Assembly (NCBI GenBank): GCA_903912525.1 | Contig: CAIWHK010000025.1 | Coordinates: 62,001-126,000 of the forward strand | Direction of reading: 5' to 3' | Length of the DNA: 64,000 nt | Source: an uncultured bacterium | Lineage (GTDB): Bacteria > Krumholzibacteriota > Krumholzibacteriia > LZORAL124-64-63 | Part shown: one piece after another, positions 43,604 to 52,182 of the stretch | Layout of the letters: each line of letters begins with the position of its first letter | Numbering within the stretch: the stretch's first letter is position 1 | Notes under the pieces: model-generated | The model's database searches: none | Seen by the model: the letters and a program-made list of their open reading frames with translations, nothing else | What the model was told of the DNA's origin: nothing | Position numbers and translations under genes: made by a program

Positions 43604-44577
43604 TTCGGTTCCTTGCCGGCCGGGGCGGCGCGACCGTCGCCGGCCTTCACCGAGAACAGGACGCCCGTCGCCATCACGACCGTGATGATGGCCAGCGACC
43701 AGAGAGCCGGGATATGGACCCATTCGGCCAGGAGCATCTTCACGCCGACATAGCCCAGGATGATGACGATGCTCGGCTTCAGGTAGCGGAACCGGTCCAT
43801 GAACCCGCTGAGCAGGAAGAACAGGGCGCGCAGGCCGAGAATGGCGAAAATGTTCGACGAGAAGACGAGGAAGGGGTCACGCGTGACGCCGAACACCGCC
43901 GGGATGGAGTCGACGGCGAAGACGACGTCGCTGGTCTCGACCAGCATCAACAGCGGCACCAGCGGCGTGGCCCACAGCACGCCGTTCTCGCGCACCAGGA
44001 AGCTCGTGCCCCGGTAGTCGCTGGTCACCCGCAGGTGGCGTCGCGTCCAGCGCAGGACCGGGTTGTGCTCCAGTTCGGGGTCCTCGTCGCCGTGCTTCAG
44101 CATGCGCAACGCGGTCCAGACCAGGATGGCGCCGAAGACGTAGGTCATCCACTCGAAGCGGTTGATGAGCGCGACGCCCGCGCCGATCATCGCCCCGCGC
44201 AGGATCAGCGCGCCGAGGATGCCCCAGAACAGGGCGCGATGCTCCAGCGCCGACGGCAGGCGGAAGTACCGGAAGATCATCGCGATGACGAAGAGGTTGT
44301 CCAGGCTGAGCGAACGCTCGACCACATAGGCGACCACGTACTGCGTGGCCGCCTGCGTGCCGGTCAGCACCTCGTGGCCGGAAAGCCCCATCCCGAACCA
44401 GTGGCGGTCGTAGAGGAAGTAGACCACGATCGCGAAAGCGAGCGCGACGACCGTCCACAGGATGGACCACCGCAACGCCTCGCGAATGGCAATGACATGG
44501 GCCTTGCGGTGAAAGACCCCGAGGTCCAACGCCAGCAGGCCCAGGATCAGTGCCAGGAACAGGATCCAGACGATCAA
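43600..44577 (-). CDS. TerC/Alx family integral membrane protein 2
   Basis: 325 aa from a TTG at 44577 (MIVWILFL on initiation), AGGTGGCGG upstream. Seen: the same family motifs as the copy at 18766: LDLGVFHRKAHVI, VVERSLSLDNLFVIAMIF and ETSDVVFAVDSIPAVFGVT, and eight or nine membrane spans. It lacks the Cys-bearing insertion of that copy. It is part of a three-gene minus-strand group: ferritin-like protein (25 nt upstream), TerC, then VIT1/CCC1 (4-nt overlap). This favours a role in iron or manganese handling, agreeing with published links of Alx/TerC to Mn2+ homeostasis. Confidence 0.9.
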   Translation of the reverse strand: MIVWILFLALILGLLALDLGVFHRKAHVIAIREALRWSILWTVVALAFAIVVYFLYDRHWFGMGLSGHEVLTGTQAATQYVVAYVVERSLSLDNLFVIAMIFRYFRLPSALEHRALFWGILGALILRGAMIGAGVALINRFEWMTYVFGAILVWTALRMLKHGDEDPELEHNPVLRWTRRHLRVTSDYRGTSFLVRENGVLWATPLVPLLMLVETSDVVFAVDSIPAVFGVTRDPFLVFSSNIFAILGLRALFFLLSGFMDRFRYLKPSIVIILGYVGVKMLLAEWVHIPALWSLAIITVVMATGVLFSVKAGDGRAAPAGKEPK

Positions 44578-44602
44578 ACCGCCACCTCAACCCGGTTCGG
44601 GA

Positions 44603-45118
44603 CTACATCGGCGAGAAGCCCTGCTCGGCCCAGTAGGCGTCCTGGTAGATCTTCTCCAGTTCGAGCAACTGGGTCAGGTGGCCGTCCTCCCACTCCAGCA
44701 GCCACGTGAACAGCTGCTTGAGGTCGGGATCGGCGGTCCGCGCCGCGTGGTCGCGATAGTAGGCGATGGCCTTGTTCTCGAGGTCGCAGCCGATGCTGAT
44801 GACGGCCATCTCGAAGTTGCCCTTGCGCACGGCGCGCTTGAAGTCGTCGGTGATGACGGTCTGTGAGCCGTGATCCAACTCGGCCGGGTTCAGCCCCTCG
44901 AGGTTCAGGCGGCCGTCCGCCAGCAGGTGGCGGTACTGCGTGGTGAGGATGCGGACATGGTCGTCCTCGTCGCGCGCGAGCATCTCGAACATGGCGCGCG
45001 CCGTGGGATCGGTCGCCTGTTCGGCGGCGTGGCTGTACAGCTGCTGGCCCTTCACCTCGACCATCACGGCATCCTTGATGGCTTTGAGCAGCGCGTCCTT
45101 CTTCTGACCCTCGTTCAT
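44603..45118 (-). CDS. Ferritin-like/rubrerythrin-type diiron protein
   Basis: 171 aa from the ATG at 45118, with GGGAGGA 6 nt upstream. Seen: a four-helix bundle pattern with carboxylate/His ligands spaced as in ferritin-like proteins: VEVKGQQLY, then LARDEDDHVRIL, IGCDLENKAIAYYRDHA and EWEDGHLTQLLELE. These four Glu/ExxH-type segments would bind a diiron centre. It lacks the rubredoxin domain of true rubrerythrins. Probably an oxidoreductase or an iron-binding protein in the cytoplasm. The position before TerC and VIT1/CCC1 fits metal or oxidative stress handling. The Mla genes upstream end 55 nt away, so read-through is possible. Confidence 0.85.
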   Translation of the reverse strand: MNEGQKKDALLKAIKDAVMVEVKGQQLYSHAAEQATDPTARAMFEMLARDEDDHVRILTTQYRHLLADGRLNLEGLNPAELDHGSQTVITDDFKRAVRKGNFEMAVISIGCDLENKAIAYYRDHAARTADPDLKQLFTWLLEWEDGHLTQLLELEKIYQDAYWAEQGFSPM

Positions 45119-45173
45119 CCCGTTCCTCCCGTGTGTCGGGCCGGCGTGCCGGCCATTCCCGCCGTCAGGCAAA

Positions 45174-46067
45174 CTAGAAATCGATGACGTTCAGCTTGAA
45201 GTACTTCTTCGGGTTGCGGCGCAGGTCGTCCAGCAGGCGCTGCACCGCCGTCAGCGTCGAATCGGTGCGCGTGTAGAGCGTCGGGTCGTTCATCAGCATC
45301 GAGGCCGAACCGCCGCCCTCGTCCAGCTTCGCCAGCAGCGAATTGAACCGCTTCGTCGTCGTCCGCAGGCCCACCATCAGCGAATCGGCCGTCTGCGCCG
45401 CGGACGCGGTGCCGGCCAGCGCGTCGTCCAGGCGCCCCGACTCCATCAGCTTGCGCATGGCGGTGGTCGAGGCGCGCAGGTCGGTCAGGATCACGCGGAC
45501 ATCCTCGTGGTTCTGCTCGACCATGTGATCGACCTTGACCAGCGTGGTGTTGGCCTGCTCGAGCGTCTCGACGACCTTGCCTTCCCTGCGGACCTCTTCC
45601 AGCAGCGCCGTCACCTGCGAAGTGAGCGTGCGCATTTCGGCGATGGCGGCCCCCGCGGCATCGGTCATCGCGGCGATGGTGCCGGCCGAACGTCCCGCGA
45701 AGATGTGCCCCTCGTCGACCGGCTTGCCGGTGCCGGGGTCCACCTCGATGACGACCTCGCCCACGATGCCCTTTTCGCCGAGGATGACGGTCGCATCCTC
45801 GCACAGCCGCGCGGTTTCATCCAATTGCAGCTCCACGCGGACGGCCTGCGGCATGATTTGCATGCCGGTGACCTCGCCCATGCGGATGCCGCGCACCTGC
45901 ACCTTGTCGCCGACGCGCAGGCCCTCGACCTTGGCGAAGTCGGCCTGGTACATCCGCGACCCCTTGCGCAGGTCGATGTTCTTCAGCCAGAGCATGCCCC
46001 CGACCAGCACCACGATGGCGATGATGGTCACCAGGCCGACCTGGACCTCGTTGAGTCTGCCTCGCAT
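45174..46067 (-). CDS. mlaD: MCE/MlaD family substrate-binding protein of a phospholipid ABC transporter
   Basis: 297 aa from the ATG at 46067, with GGGGGGACG just upstream. Seen: one N-terminal membrane anchor (about 8-28, VGLVTIIAIVVLVGGMLWL), an MCE domain (about 38-115) with GSRMYQADFAKVEGLRVGDKVQVRGIRMGEV and VILGEKGIVGEVVIEV, then an extended helical region (about 120-295). It is the periplasmic MCE hexamer subunit that moves lipids between the outer and inner membranes. It is the last of the three Mla-type genes: permease, ATPase, MCE. No MlaB or MlaC homologue was seen in the window. Confidence 0.92.
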   Translation of the reverse strand: MRGRLNEVQVGLVTIIAIVVLVGGMLWLKNIDLRKGSRMYQADFAKVEGLRVGDKVQVRGIRMGEVTGMQIMPQAVRVELQLDETARLCEDATVILGEKGIVGEVVIEVDPGTGKPVDEGHIFAGRSAGTIAAMTDAAGAAIAEMRTLTSQVTALLEEVRREGKVVETLEQANTTLVKVDHMVEQNHEDVRVILTDLRASTTAMRKLMESGRLDDALAGTASAAQTADSLMVGLRTTTKRFNSLLAKLDEGGGSASMLMNDPTLYTRTDSTLTAVQRLLDDLRRNPKKYFKLNVIDF

Positions 46068-46115
46068 CTGCGTCCCCCCGGGCCGGCGACTGGGCGCGCC
46101 GCGGCCCTGCTGTGG

Positions 46116-46928
46116 TCAGAATGCCCCCAACGGTCCCTGGGAGCGGCCTTCGATGAACTGTCGCACCATCGGGTGCGACGTCGTGCGCACCTCGTCGACG
46201 GTGCCGGTGAACACGATCCGGCCGCGGCTGAGCATCGCCATGCGGTCGCCGATCTTGAAGGCGCTCGGCATGTCGTGCGTCACCACGATGCTCGTGACAC
46301 CCAGCTCGCTCTGCAGCTGGATGATCAGGTCGTTGATGGCGTCGGACGTGATCGGGTCCAGGCCGGTCGTGGGCTCGTCGTACATGATGTACTGCGGCTC
46401 CATGACGATGGCCCGCGCCAGGCCCGCGCGCTTCTTCATGCCGCCGGACAGCTCGCTCGGCAGCTTGCCCTCGGCCCCCTCGAGCCCCACCTGCTTGAGG
46501 CACTCGCAAACCCGTTCGCGGACCTTCGCGGCCGGCCAGTCGGTGTGCTCCTCGAGCGCCAGGCCGATGTTCTTCCCGATGGTCATCGAGTCGAACAGGG
46601 CCGCTCCCTGGAACAGGAAGCCGAACTTCTTGCGCAGTTCCATCAGCGGCTCGTGCTCGAGCGACCCGACTTCGGCGCCCTCGACCCAGATATGCCCGGC
46701 GTCGGGTTCCAGCAGCCGGACGATGTGCTTGAGCAGGACCGACTTGCCCTCGCCGCTGCGGCCGATGATGACGATCGTCTCGCCCTTGTGGATCAGCAGG
46801 TCGCAGGCGTCGAGCACCTTCTTGGGCCCGAAGCTCTTGCTGACGCCCTGGACCACGATGCCCTTGAACGTCGCCGGGTCGGCGACGCGCTGGTCAGGTG
46901 GCGGGGGGATGTCCCAGTCCTGCTGCAT
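46116..46928 (-). CDS. mlaF: ABC transporter ATP-binding protein, MlaF type
   Basis: 270 aa from the ATG at 46928, 2 nt after the permease stop. The longer open frame upstream is a shadow of the permease gene. Seen: GVSKSFGPKKVLDACDLL, Walker A IGRSGEGKSV (the MlaF-type GEGKSV), FLFQGAALFDSMTI, signature LSGGMKKR, Walker B YIMYDEPTTGLDP and VVTHDMPSA. It powers the MlaE permease in lipid trafficking. Cytoplasmic side of the inner membrane. Confidence 0.95.
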   Translation of the reverse strand: MQQDWDIPPPPDQRVADPATFKGIVVQGVSKSFGPKKVLDACDLLIHKGETIVIIGRSGEGKSVLLKHIVRLLEPDAGHIWVEGAEVGSLEHEPLMELRKKFGFLFQGAALFDSMTIGKNIGLALEEHTDWPAAKVRERVCECLKQVGLEGAEGKLPSELSGGMKKRAGLARAIVMEPQYIMYDEPTTGLDPITSDAINDLIIQLQSELGVTSIVVTHDMPSAFKIGDRMAMLSRGRIVFTGTVDEVRTTSHPMVRQFIEGRSQGPLGAF

Positions 46929-46930
46929 GC

Positions 46931-47722
46931 TCACGTCTTCTCGAAGATGATCTGGAACAGCACGATGGCCAGCAGGTAGTCGGCCACGAGGATGCTCAGG
47001 CAGCTGCCCACGACCGCGGTCATCGTCGACCGGCCGACGCCCTCGGCGCCGCCCTTCGTGTTGAACCCGTAGTAGATCCCGCTCATGGCGATGATGCCGC
47101 CGAAGAAGAACGACTTGACCAGGCCGCCGAGCAGGTCCGAGTGCTTGTAGAACATCTGCAGGCCCTCGATGAACACGCCGCTCGAGACGTCGAGCGTCGC
47201 CACCGAGGCCACGTAGCCGCCCAGGATGGCGATGGCGTCGCAGAAGATGGTCACGACCGGGATCATCAGCACGGCAGCCCAGAACCGGGGCATCGCCAGG
47301 TAGCGGTCCGGGTCGATGGCCATGATCGCCATCGCGTCGAGCTGCTCGGTCACCTTCATGGTGCCCAGCTCGGCGGCGTAGTTGGCGCACAGGCGGCTGC
47401 CCACCACCAGCGCCATCAGCACGGGGCCCAGCTCGATGAAGACGGACTTGGAGATGACCGTGCCCAGGAACTTCATCGGCACGTAGGCCTGCATCTGGTA
47501 GACGGCCTGCACGGCAGTCACGGCGCCGACGAAGATGGAGGTCACGATGACCATCGGCATCGAGCCGATCACCACCACCTGCATCTGCTCGAGGATCTCG
47601 CGGCGCATGCGCCAGGCGTGGGGCGTCTGGAGGACAATGGAACGCAAAAGGAGCAGTCCCCTGCCCGAACCGCTGAGGCCGTCGATGACGCCCCTGCCGA
47701 TGCCTGCCAGTATCGCCGTCAT
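46931..47722 (-). CDS. mlaE: MlaE family ABC transporter permease
   Basis: 263 aa. Seen: the family profile with five or six spans, MVIVTSIFVGAVTAVQAVYQMQAY, FIELGPVLMALVVGSRLCANYAAELGTMKVTEQ with the conserved Glu-rich coupling helix (TEQLDAMAIM), and IFCDAIAILGGYV. It is the inner-membrane channel of the Mla-type retrograde or anterograde phospholipid transporter. First of the three genes mlaE, mlaF, mlaD. The promoter lies in the 51 nt before it; none was resolved. Confidence 0.95.
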   Translation of the reverse strand: MTAILAGIGRGVIDGLSGSGRGLLLLRSIVLQTPHAWRMRREILEQMQVVVIGSMPMVIVTSIFVGAVTAVQAVYQMQAYVPMKFLGTVISKSVFIELGPVLMALVVGSRLCANYAAELGTMKVTEQLDAMAIMAIDPDRYLAMPRFWAAVLMIPVVTIFCDAIAILGGYVASVATLDVSSGVFIEGLQMFYKHSDLLGGLVKSFFFGGIIAMSGIYYGFNTKGGAEGVGRSTMTAVVGSCLSILVADYLLAIVLFQIIFEKT

Positions 47723-47773
47723 GGTCGGGCCAATATAGGATCGGTGGCGGGGGAAGTCTACAACCCCGCGCCC

Positions 47774-48733
47774 TCAGCCCGCTTCGGCCGCCGAACCCTC
47801 GTCCAGGAGCCAGCCGAGCATCCCCCGCAGGGACTGCCGGGTGAATTCCCGCTCCCGCTGGCGGATATCGTCCGGCAGCAGGGCGCCGCGGGCGTAATGG
47901 GGGTCCACCTGCCGGACCAGGGCGCAGATGGCGTCGAACAGGTCGTCCTCGCTGCCCGGTTCGGTGTGCGGCAGGCCCCTCTGGGCGGCCAGGGCGCGAC
48001 GGCAGGCGTCCAGCCAGAGGTCGACCTGGGCGCGGGCCTCCAGCAGCAGGCGCCGGCTGTCTCCCCCGTGCCAGCCGTGGTGGGCGAAGCGCAGGCGCGC
48101 CGGCACAGGGTCCAGGGCCAGCAGTCGGTCCAGCGAGGCCTGCGCCGTGGCGGGGCGGAACCGGGGCGGCGTGGCCGGGCGCAGGTAGTAGTCGGGAGCC
48201 AGCGGCCCCTGCCCCAGGGTCGAGAAGGTGCCGGCGCACTCGCCCAGGAAAAGGTCGTCGCCGTCGACGTAGGCGACGTGGTGCGGCGCATGGCCCGGCG
48301 TGGGGATGGTGCGGATGCCGTGACGGGCGGCCAGGTCGTCATCCGCCAGCGCCGCGGCCGGCACCGGCGCGGGCTCGCCATACACGTCGGCTTTCGCGCC
48401 GAGCACCTGCCGCGAGCCTGCCCACAGCTTCGCCGGGTCCAGCAGATGCGGCCGGCCTGCGGGATGGCAGACGACCTTCGCGGCGGGCCACGTTTCGAGC
48501 AGGCGTGCCGTGCAACCGCCGTGGTCCAGGTGCACGTGGGTCAGCAGGATGAGGTCCAGGCGCTGCAGGCCCAGCGCGCGCAGCGCCGCCACGAGGGCGT
48601 CGACCGAGCTGGGCGGCCCCGGGTCGACCACATAGGTGACCGGGCCCTCCACGCGGGCCCAGCACGAGATGAACCGCCGCTGCCCCGGCAGCGGCTGGTC
48701 CAGGTCGACCAGGTGCAATTCACCGCTTGCCAC
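47774..48733 (-). CDS. Metallo-beta-lactamase-fold hydrolase
   Basis: 319 aa from a GTG at 48733, 8 nt after the dnaB stop. Seen: the metal motif LTHVHLDHGG (HxHxDH), a second-site His in TIPTPGHAPHHVAYVDG, Asp in the loop and C-terminal HHGWHGG. This resembles glyoxalase-II-like and flavodiiron-like hydrolases with one or two Zn/Fe ions. It lacks the Arg and Lys residues diagnostic of glyoxalase II, so the substrate is open. No signal peptide. Coupling with dnaB is positional only, and a functional link is not implied. Confidence 0.85.
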   Translation of the reverse strand: MASGELHLVDLDQPLPGQRRFISCWARVEGPVTYVVDPGPPSSVDALVAALRALGLQRLDLILLTHVHLDHGGCTARLLETWPAAKVVCHPAGRPHLLDPAKLWAGSRQVLGAKADVYGEPAPVPAAALADDDLAARHGIRTIPTPGHAPHHVAYVDGDDLFLGECAGTFSTLGQGPLAPDYYLRPATPPRFRPATAQASLDRLLALDPVPARLRFAHHGWHGGDSRRLLLEARAQVDLWLDACRRALAAQRGLPHTEPGSEDDLFDAICALVRQVDPHYARGALLPDDIRQREREFTRQSLRGMLGWLLDEGSAAEAG

Positions 48734-48741
48734 GGGCCGCC

Positions 48742-50181
48742 TCAGTGCGCCAGGTCCGAGAAGCGCGTGAATTCCTTGTGGAAGTGCAGGTCGAACTGCC
48801 CGATGGGGCCGTTGCGCTGCTTGCCGATGATGACCGTCGCCAGGTTGTGCACCGACTCGTCCTCGGGCTTGTAGACTTCCTCGCGGTAGATGAACATCAC
48901 GATGTCGGCGTCCTGCTCGATGGCGCCCGATTCACGCAGGTCGCTCAGCATCGGCTTGTGGTCGCCGCGCGCCTCGACGCCGCGGGACAGCTGGCTGAGC
49001 GCAAGCACCGGCACGCCGAGGTCCTTGGCCAGGCCCTTCAGGTTGCGGCTGATCTGCGAGATCTCCTGCTGCCGGTTCTCGACGCGGCCGCCGCCGCTCA
49101 TCAGCTGCAGGTAGTCGATGACGATCAGGCCCAGCCCGTGCTGCTGCTGCAGGCGCCGCGACTTGGCCTTCATCTCGAGCACCGAGATGCCGCTGTTGTC
49201 GTCGATAAAGATGGGCGCGCGCGACAACTGGTCGCAGGCCTGCGTCAGGCGCGGCCAGTCGTCGTTGCGCAGCTTGCCGCGCCGCAGGTTGTGCAGGTTG
49301 AACGAACCGCTGCTGCCGAGCATGCGCATGACCAGCTGCTCGCGCGACATTTCCAGCGAGAACACGCCCACCGGCTTCTTCTCGTGCACGGCCACGTTGT
49401 AGGCCAGGTTCAGCGCCAGCGACGTCTTGCCCATCGACGGGCGCGCGGCCAGGATGATGAGGTCCCCCTTCTGCAGGCCGCCGGTGCGCCGGTCCATCTC
49501 CTTGAAACCGGTGCGCAGGCCGGTCACGTCGTCGCCGCTCTGGAACGCCTCCTCGATCGACTTGAACGTGCCCGGGACGATCTGGTCAACCGCCTCGAAG
49601 CCGCCCGAGCGCGTCTCGTTGCTGACGTCGTAGATCCTCGCCTGGGCGCTGTCGAGGATGGCGGCCGCCTCGTCGGCGCCCTCGTAGGCCTCGGCGGCAA
49701 TGGCGCCAGAGACGGTGATCAGCTTCCTGAGGATCGACTTCTCGCGCACGATGCCCGCGTGGTGCGTGACGTTGGCGGCGGTGCCCATCATGCCGGCCAG
49801 GTCGATCAGGAAGTCCATCCCGCCGACCAGGTCCAGCAGGCTGCGGCCCTGCAGCGCCTTGAGTTGCATCTTGTCCAGGAAGGTCTCGGCCGACTTCTCG
49901 AGCATGTCGGCGATGGTGATGGGATCGACAGCCTGGTCGCGCTCGTACAGCGTGCACATCGCGCGGAAGATGAGCTGGTGCTCGAGGCGGTAGAAGTCGT
50001 CGTGCGTGATGCGTTCGCGCGCGAGTCCGACCGCTTCCTTGTCGACCAGCGCGGCGCCCAGGATGGCCTGCTCCGCATCTTCGCTGTAGGGCGGGCGGCG
50101 CCCCTCGGGCAGGCGGTCGTAGCCGAAGGAGGTGCGGCTCGCGGGCGGGGTGCCCCCGGCGCGATCAGGCTTCATTTCCAT
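48742..50181 (-). CDS. dnaB: Replicative DNA helicase DnaB
   Basis: 479 aa. Start chosen at 50181 (MEMKPDRAGG); a second ATG two codons on is equally possible. Seen: N-terminal helical domain (about 30-170) with SEDAEQAILGAALVD and DFYRLEHQLIFRAM, linker, then RecA-fold motor with Walker A ARPSMGKTSLALNLA, FSLEMSREQLVMRML, Walker B GLIVIDYLQLM and the RNLKGLAKDLGVPVLALSQLSR and SGAIEQDADIVMFIYR motifs. It unwinds DNA at the replication fork as a hexamer. No intein interrupts it. The 298 nt upstream are enriched in DnaA-box-like words. Confidence 0.97.
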   Translation of the reverse strand: MEMKPDRAGGTPPASRTSFGYDRLPEGRRPPYSEDAEQAILGAALVDKEAVGLARERITHDDFYRLEHQLIFRAMCTLYERDQAVDPITIADMLEKSAETFLDKMQLKALQGRSLLDLVGGMDFLIDLAGMMGTAANVTHHAGIVREKSILRKLITVSGAIAAEAYEGADEAAAILDSAQARIYDVSNETRSGGFEAVDQIVPGTFKSIEEAFQSGDDVTGLRTGFKEMDRRTGGLQKGDLIILAARPSMGKTSLALNLAYNVAVHEKKPVGVFSLEMSREQLVMRMLGSSGSFNLHNLRRGKLRNDDWPRLTQACDQLSRAPIFIDDNSGISVLEMKAKSRRLQQQHGLGLIVIDYLQLMSGGGRVENRQQEISQISRNLKGLAKDLGVPVLALSQLSRGVEARGDHKPMLSDLRESGAIEQDADIVMFIYREEVYKPEDESVHNLATVIIGKQRNGPIGQFDLHFHKEFTRFSDLAH

Positions 50182-50479
50182 GGATGGGCAACCCCGGACG
50201 GTTAAGGAAGGCTCATGGCCAGCCCATATTACCACGAGGTCCCGCCGACCCCAAAAGCCGACCGCCGGTGAGTGTCACAATCCCGTGGACAGGTTGCGGA
50301 AAACCCGGGGGACAGGTCGCCTCCCCCAGTGGACAACCTGCGGACAAACGTGCCTTCGCGGTGGATGAATGTGAAGAGAACGGGGATAATCGCCCCGTCG
50401 TGCCGCTCCGGGGCGCCCGCGTGCCGGCGGCAGGTTATCCCCAACCCTGTTGAAAACCCATGACGGAAAGCCGACCCCC
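50182..50479. promoter_or_regulatory. Divergent intergenic region with DnaA-box-like words
   Basis: 298 nt between dnaB and a methyltransferase gene. It contains several 9-mers within one or two mismatches of TTATCCACA: AGTGGACAA (50328-50336), TGCGGACAA (50339-50347), GGTGGATGA (50360-50368), CGGGGATAA (50381-50389), TTATCCCCA (50435-50443, one mismatch) and TGTTGAAAA (50448-50456). By chance about one such word is expected. It may be the replication origin, a DnaA-regulated promoter or unrelated. Confidence 0.4.
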
Positions 50480-51367
50480 GTGAGTGACATCCCGTCCCTG
50501 CCCGCCTCGCTGCAGCGCCTCCTGGACGCCGAGCGCCCGCCCCGCCCCTGGCAGGACGGAGCCCAGCTGCCCTGGGCCGAGCCGGGGTTCAGCCGCCGGA
50601 TGCTGGACGTCCACCTGGACCCGTCCACCCACATGGCCAGCCGCGCGCCGGAGGTGATCCGCGCCCATGTCGACTGGCTGCTGGAGCAGCTGGCCGGGCG
50701 CTCCGGGACCCGGGGCCCGTGGCGCGTGCTGGACGTCGGCTGCGGTCCCGGGCTCTACGGGCACGAGCTGGCCGCGCGAGGCCATGCCGGCTGCGGGTTC
50801 GACGTGGCGCCCGAGCCCCTGCGCTGGGCGCGCGAGCATGCCGCGGCCAACCGCCTGGACGTCACGTTCCTGGAGGCGGACCTGACCGCCCTGCCGATGG
50901 ACTTCGCCGCGCAGAGCGGCGCGCCCTTCGACGCGGTCACGTTCTGGTTCGGCGAGTTCCACTCGTTCCGCCCGACGCAGGCCCGCGACTTCCTGCCGAA
51001 GCTGGCGGCGCTGCTGCGCCCGGGCGGCCTGTTCGTGCTGGAGTACCAGCCGTGGGACCTGTTCGTGCAGGACGATGCCGCCACGTGGTCGGCGGTCGAC
51101 AGTTCGCCGTTCAGCAGCCGCCCGCACCTGTGGCTCGAGGAGTTCGCCTGGGACGAGGACTCGCAGTCCGAGATCCACGTGCACTGGATCCTCGACGCGG
51201 CGAGCGGCGCCATCAGCCGCTACGCGCAATGCCATCAGGCATGGGCCGACGAGGAACTCCTGGCCGCCCTGGGCGAGGCCGGGATCGTCGACGTGCAGGA
51301 ACACGCGCCGATCACGGGCGTGGACGAGCAGTTCGAATTTCCGGTGCTGGTCGGGCGCCGGGTTTAG
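50480..51367 (+). CDS. Class I SAM-dependent methyltransferase
   Basis: 295 aa from a GTG at 50480 (VSDIPSLPAS), with GGAAAG 9 nt upstream. A TTG 30 nt earlier is possible but lies in the DnaA-box-like region. Seen: a helical N terminus (about 1-80), Rossmann SAM-binding loop VLDVGCGPGLYGHELA, acidic strand GFDVAPEPLRWA, FLEADLTALPMDF and LRPGGLFVLEYQP. Substrate unknown; the FHSFRPTQARDFL stretch after motif IV is not a pattern I can tie to a family. Next gene on the same strand is also a methyltransferase, 27 nt later, so they may be co-transcribed. Confidence 0.85.
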   Translation: MSDIPSLPASLQRLLDAERPPRPWQDGAQLPWAEPGFSRRMLDVHLDPSTHMASRAPEVIRAHVDWLLEQLAGRSGTRGPWRVLDVGCGPGLYGHELAARGHAGCGFDVAPEPLRWAREHAAANRLDVTFLEADLTALPMDFAAQSGAPFDAVTFWFGEFHSFRPTQARDFLPKLAALLRPGGLFVLEYQPWDLFVQDDAATWSAVDSSPFSSRPHLWLEEFAWDEDSQSEIHVHWILDAASGAISRYAQCHQAWADEELLAALGEAGIVDVQEHAPITGVDEQFEFPVLVGRRV

Positions 51368-51394
51368 GCGGCCGGCGCCGGGCAAGGATGGCCG

Positions 51395-52069
51395 ATGAGG
51401 AACGCGCTGAAGAACCTGCTGTCCCGCCTGCCGGCCGAGGGGCTCGAGCGCGCGCTGGCGTATGCCATGCTGCGGCAGACCTTCGCCGACCTGGCGCGGT
51501 CGCCGCACTTTCCCGCCCGCGAGGCGCTGTGGGAAGAGGCCGCGCGCCGGTTGGGCGGGTCCGACACGCCGGTGACGGTCGTCGAGTTCGGCGTGCACGA
51601 AGGCGCCTCGCTGCGCTGGTTCGCGCAGCGCCTGGCGCACCCCGGGTCGCGCTTCATCGGCCTGGACACGTTCACCGGCCTGCCCGAGGCCTGGGGCGCC
51701 ATGCCCGCGGGCACCTTCGACACGCAGGGCCGCGCGCCGGTCATCGACGATGCACGCATTTCCTTTTTGCCCGGGCTGTTCCAGGACACCGCGCCGGCGC
51801 TGCTCGAGGCGCTGCGCGGTTCGGAAGAGCGCCCGCTGCTGGTGCACTACGACGCGGACCTCTATGCCTCGACGCTCTTCGCGCTGGCGCTCATCGACCG
51901 CCTCGGGCGCCCGTACCTGGCCGTGTTCGACGAGTTCACCGGCCATGAGACGCGCGCCCTGCGCAACTACACACAGGGTTGGCGCGCCGAAGCGTCGTTC
52001 CTGGGCCGGGTCCTGTGGCGCGAGCGGTGGCCGGCGCAGGTGCTGTGCCGGGTCACGCCGGGACGGTGA
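51395..52069 (+). CDS. TylF-like class I SAM methyltransferase
   Basis: 224 aa. Seen: helical N terminus, VVEFGVHEGASLRWFAQRL (the GxxxGxS-type SAM loop of TylF/macrocin O-methyltransferase-like proteins), FIGLDTFTGLPEAW and LVHYDADLYASTLFAL with a DADLY metal-binding-type motif, and AVFDEFTGHETRAL. Such enzymes methylate sugar hydroxyls on natural products or glycans and often need Mg2+. It follows the first methyltransferase by 27 nt. It could decorate a surface polysaccharide; the substrate is unknown. Confidence 0.83.
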   Translation: MRNALKNLLSRLPAEGLERALAYAMLRQTFADLARSPHFPAREALWEEAARRLGGSDTPVTVVEFGVHEGASLRWFAQRLAHPGSRFIGLDTFTGLPEAWGAMPAGTFDTQGRAPVIDDARISFLPGLFQDTAPALLEALRGSEERPLLVHYDADLYASTLFALALIDRLGRPYLAVFDEFTGHETRALRNYTQGWRAEASFLGRVLWRERWPAQVLCRVTPGR

Positions 52070-52182
52070 CGGAAGCCGGGCGGGAAACAGCGATCGGGAT
52101 GCGTGCCGGTTCCCGCGCCGGATCCCGCTTATTCATGCGTTGTGTTGTCCCCGAGCCCGGGTTGGCCGGAAGGATCCTGACG

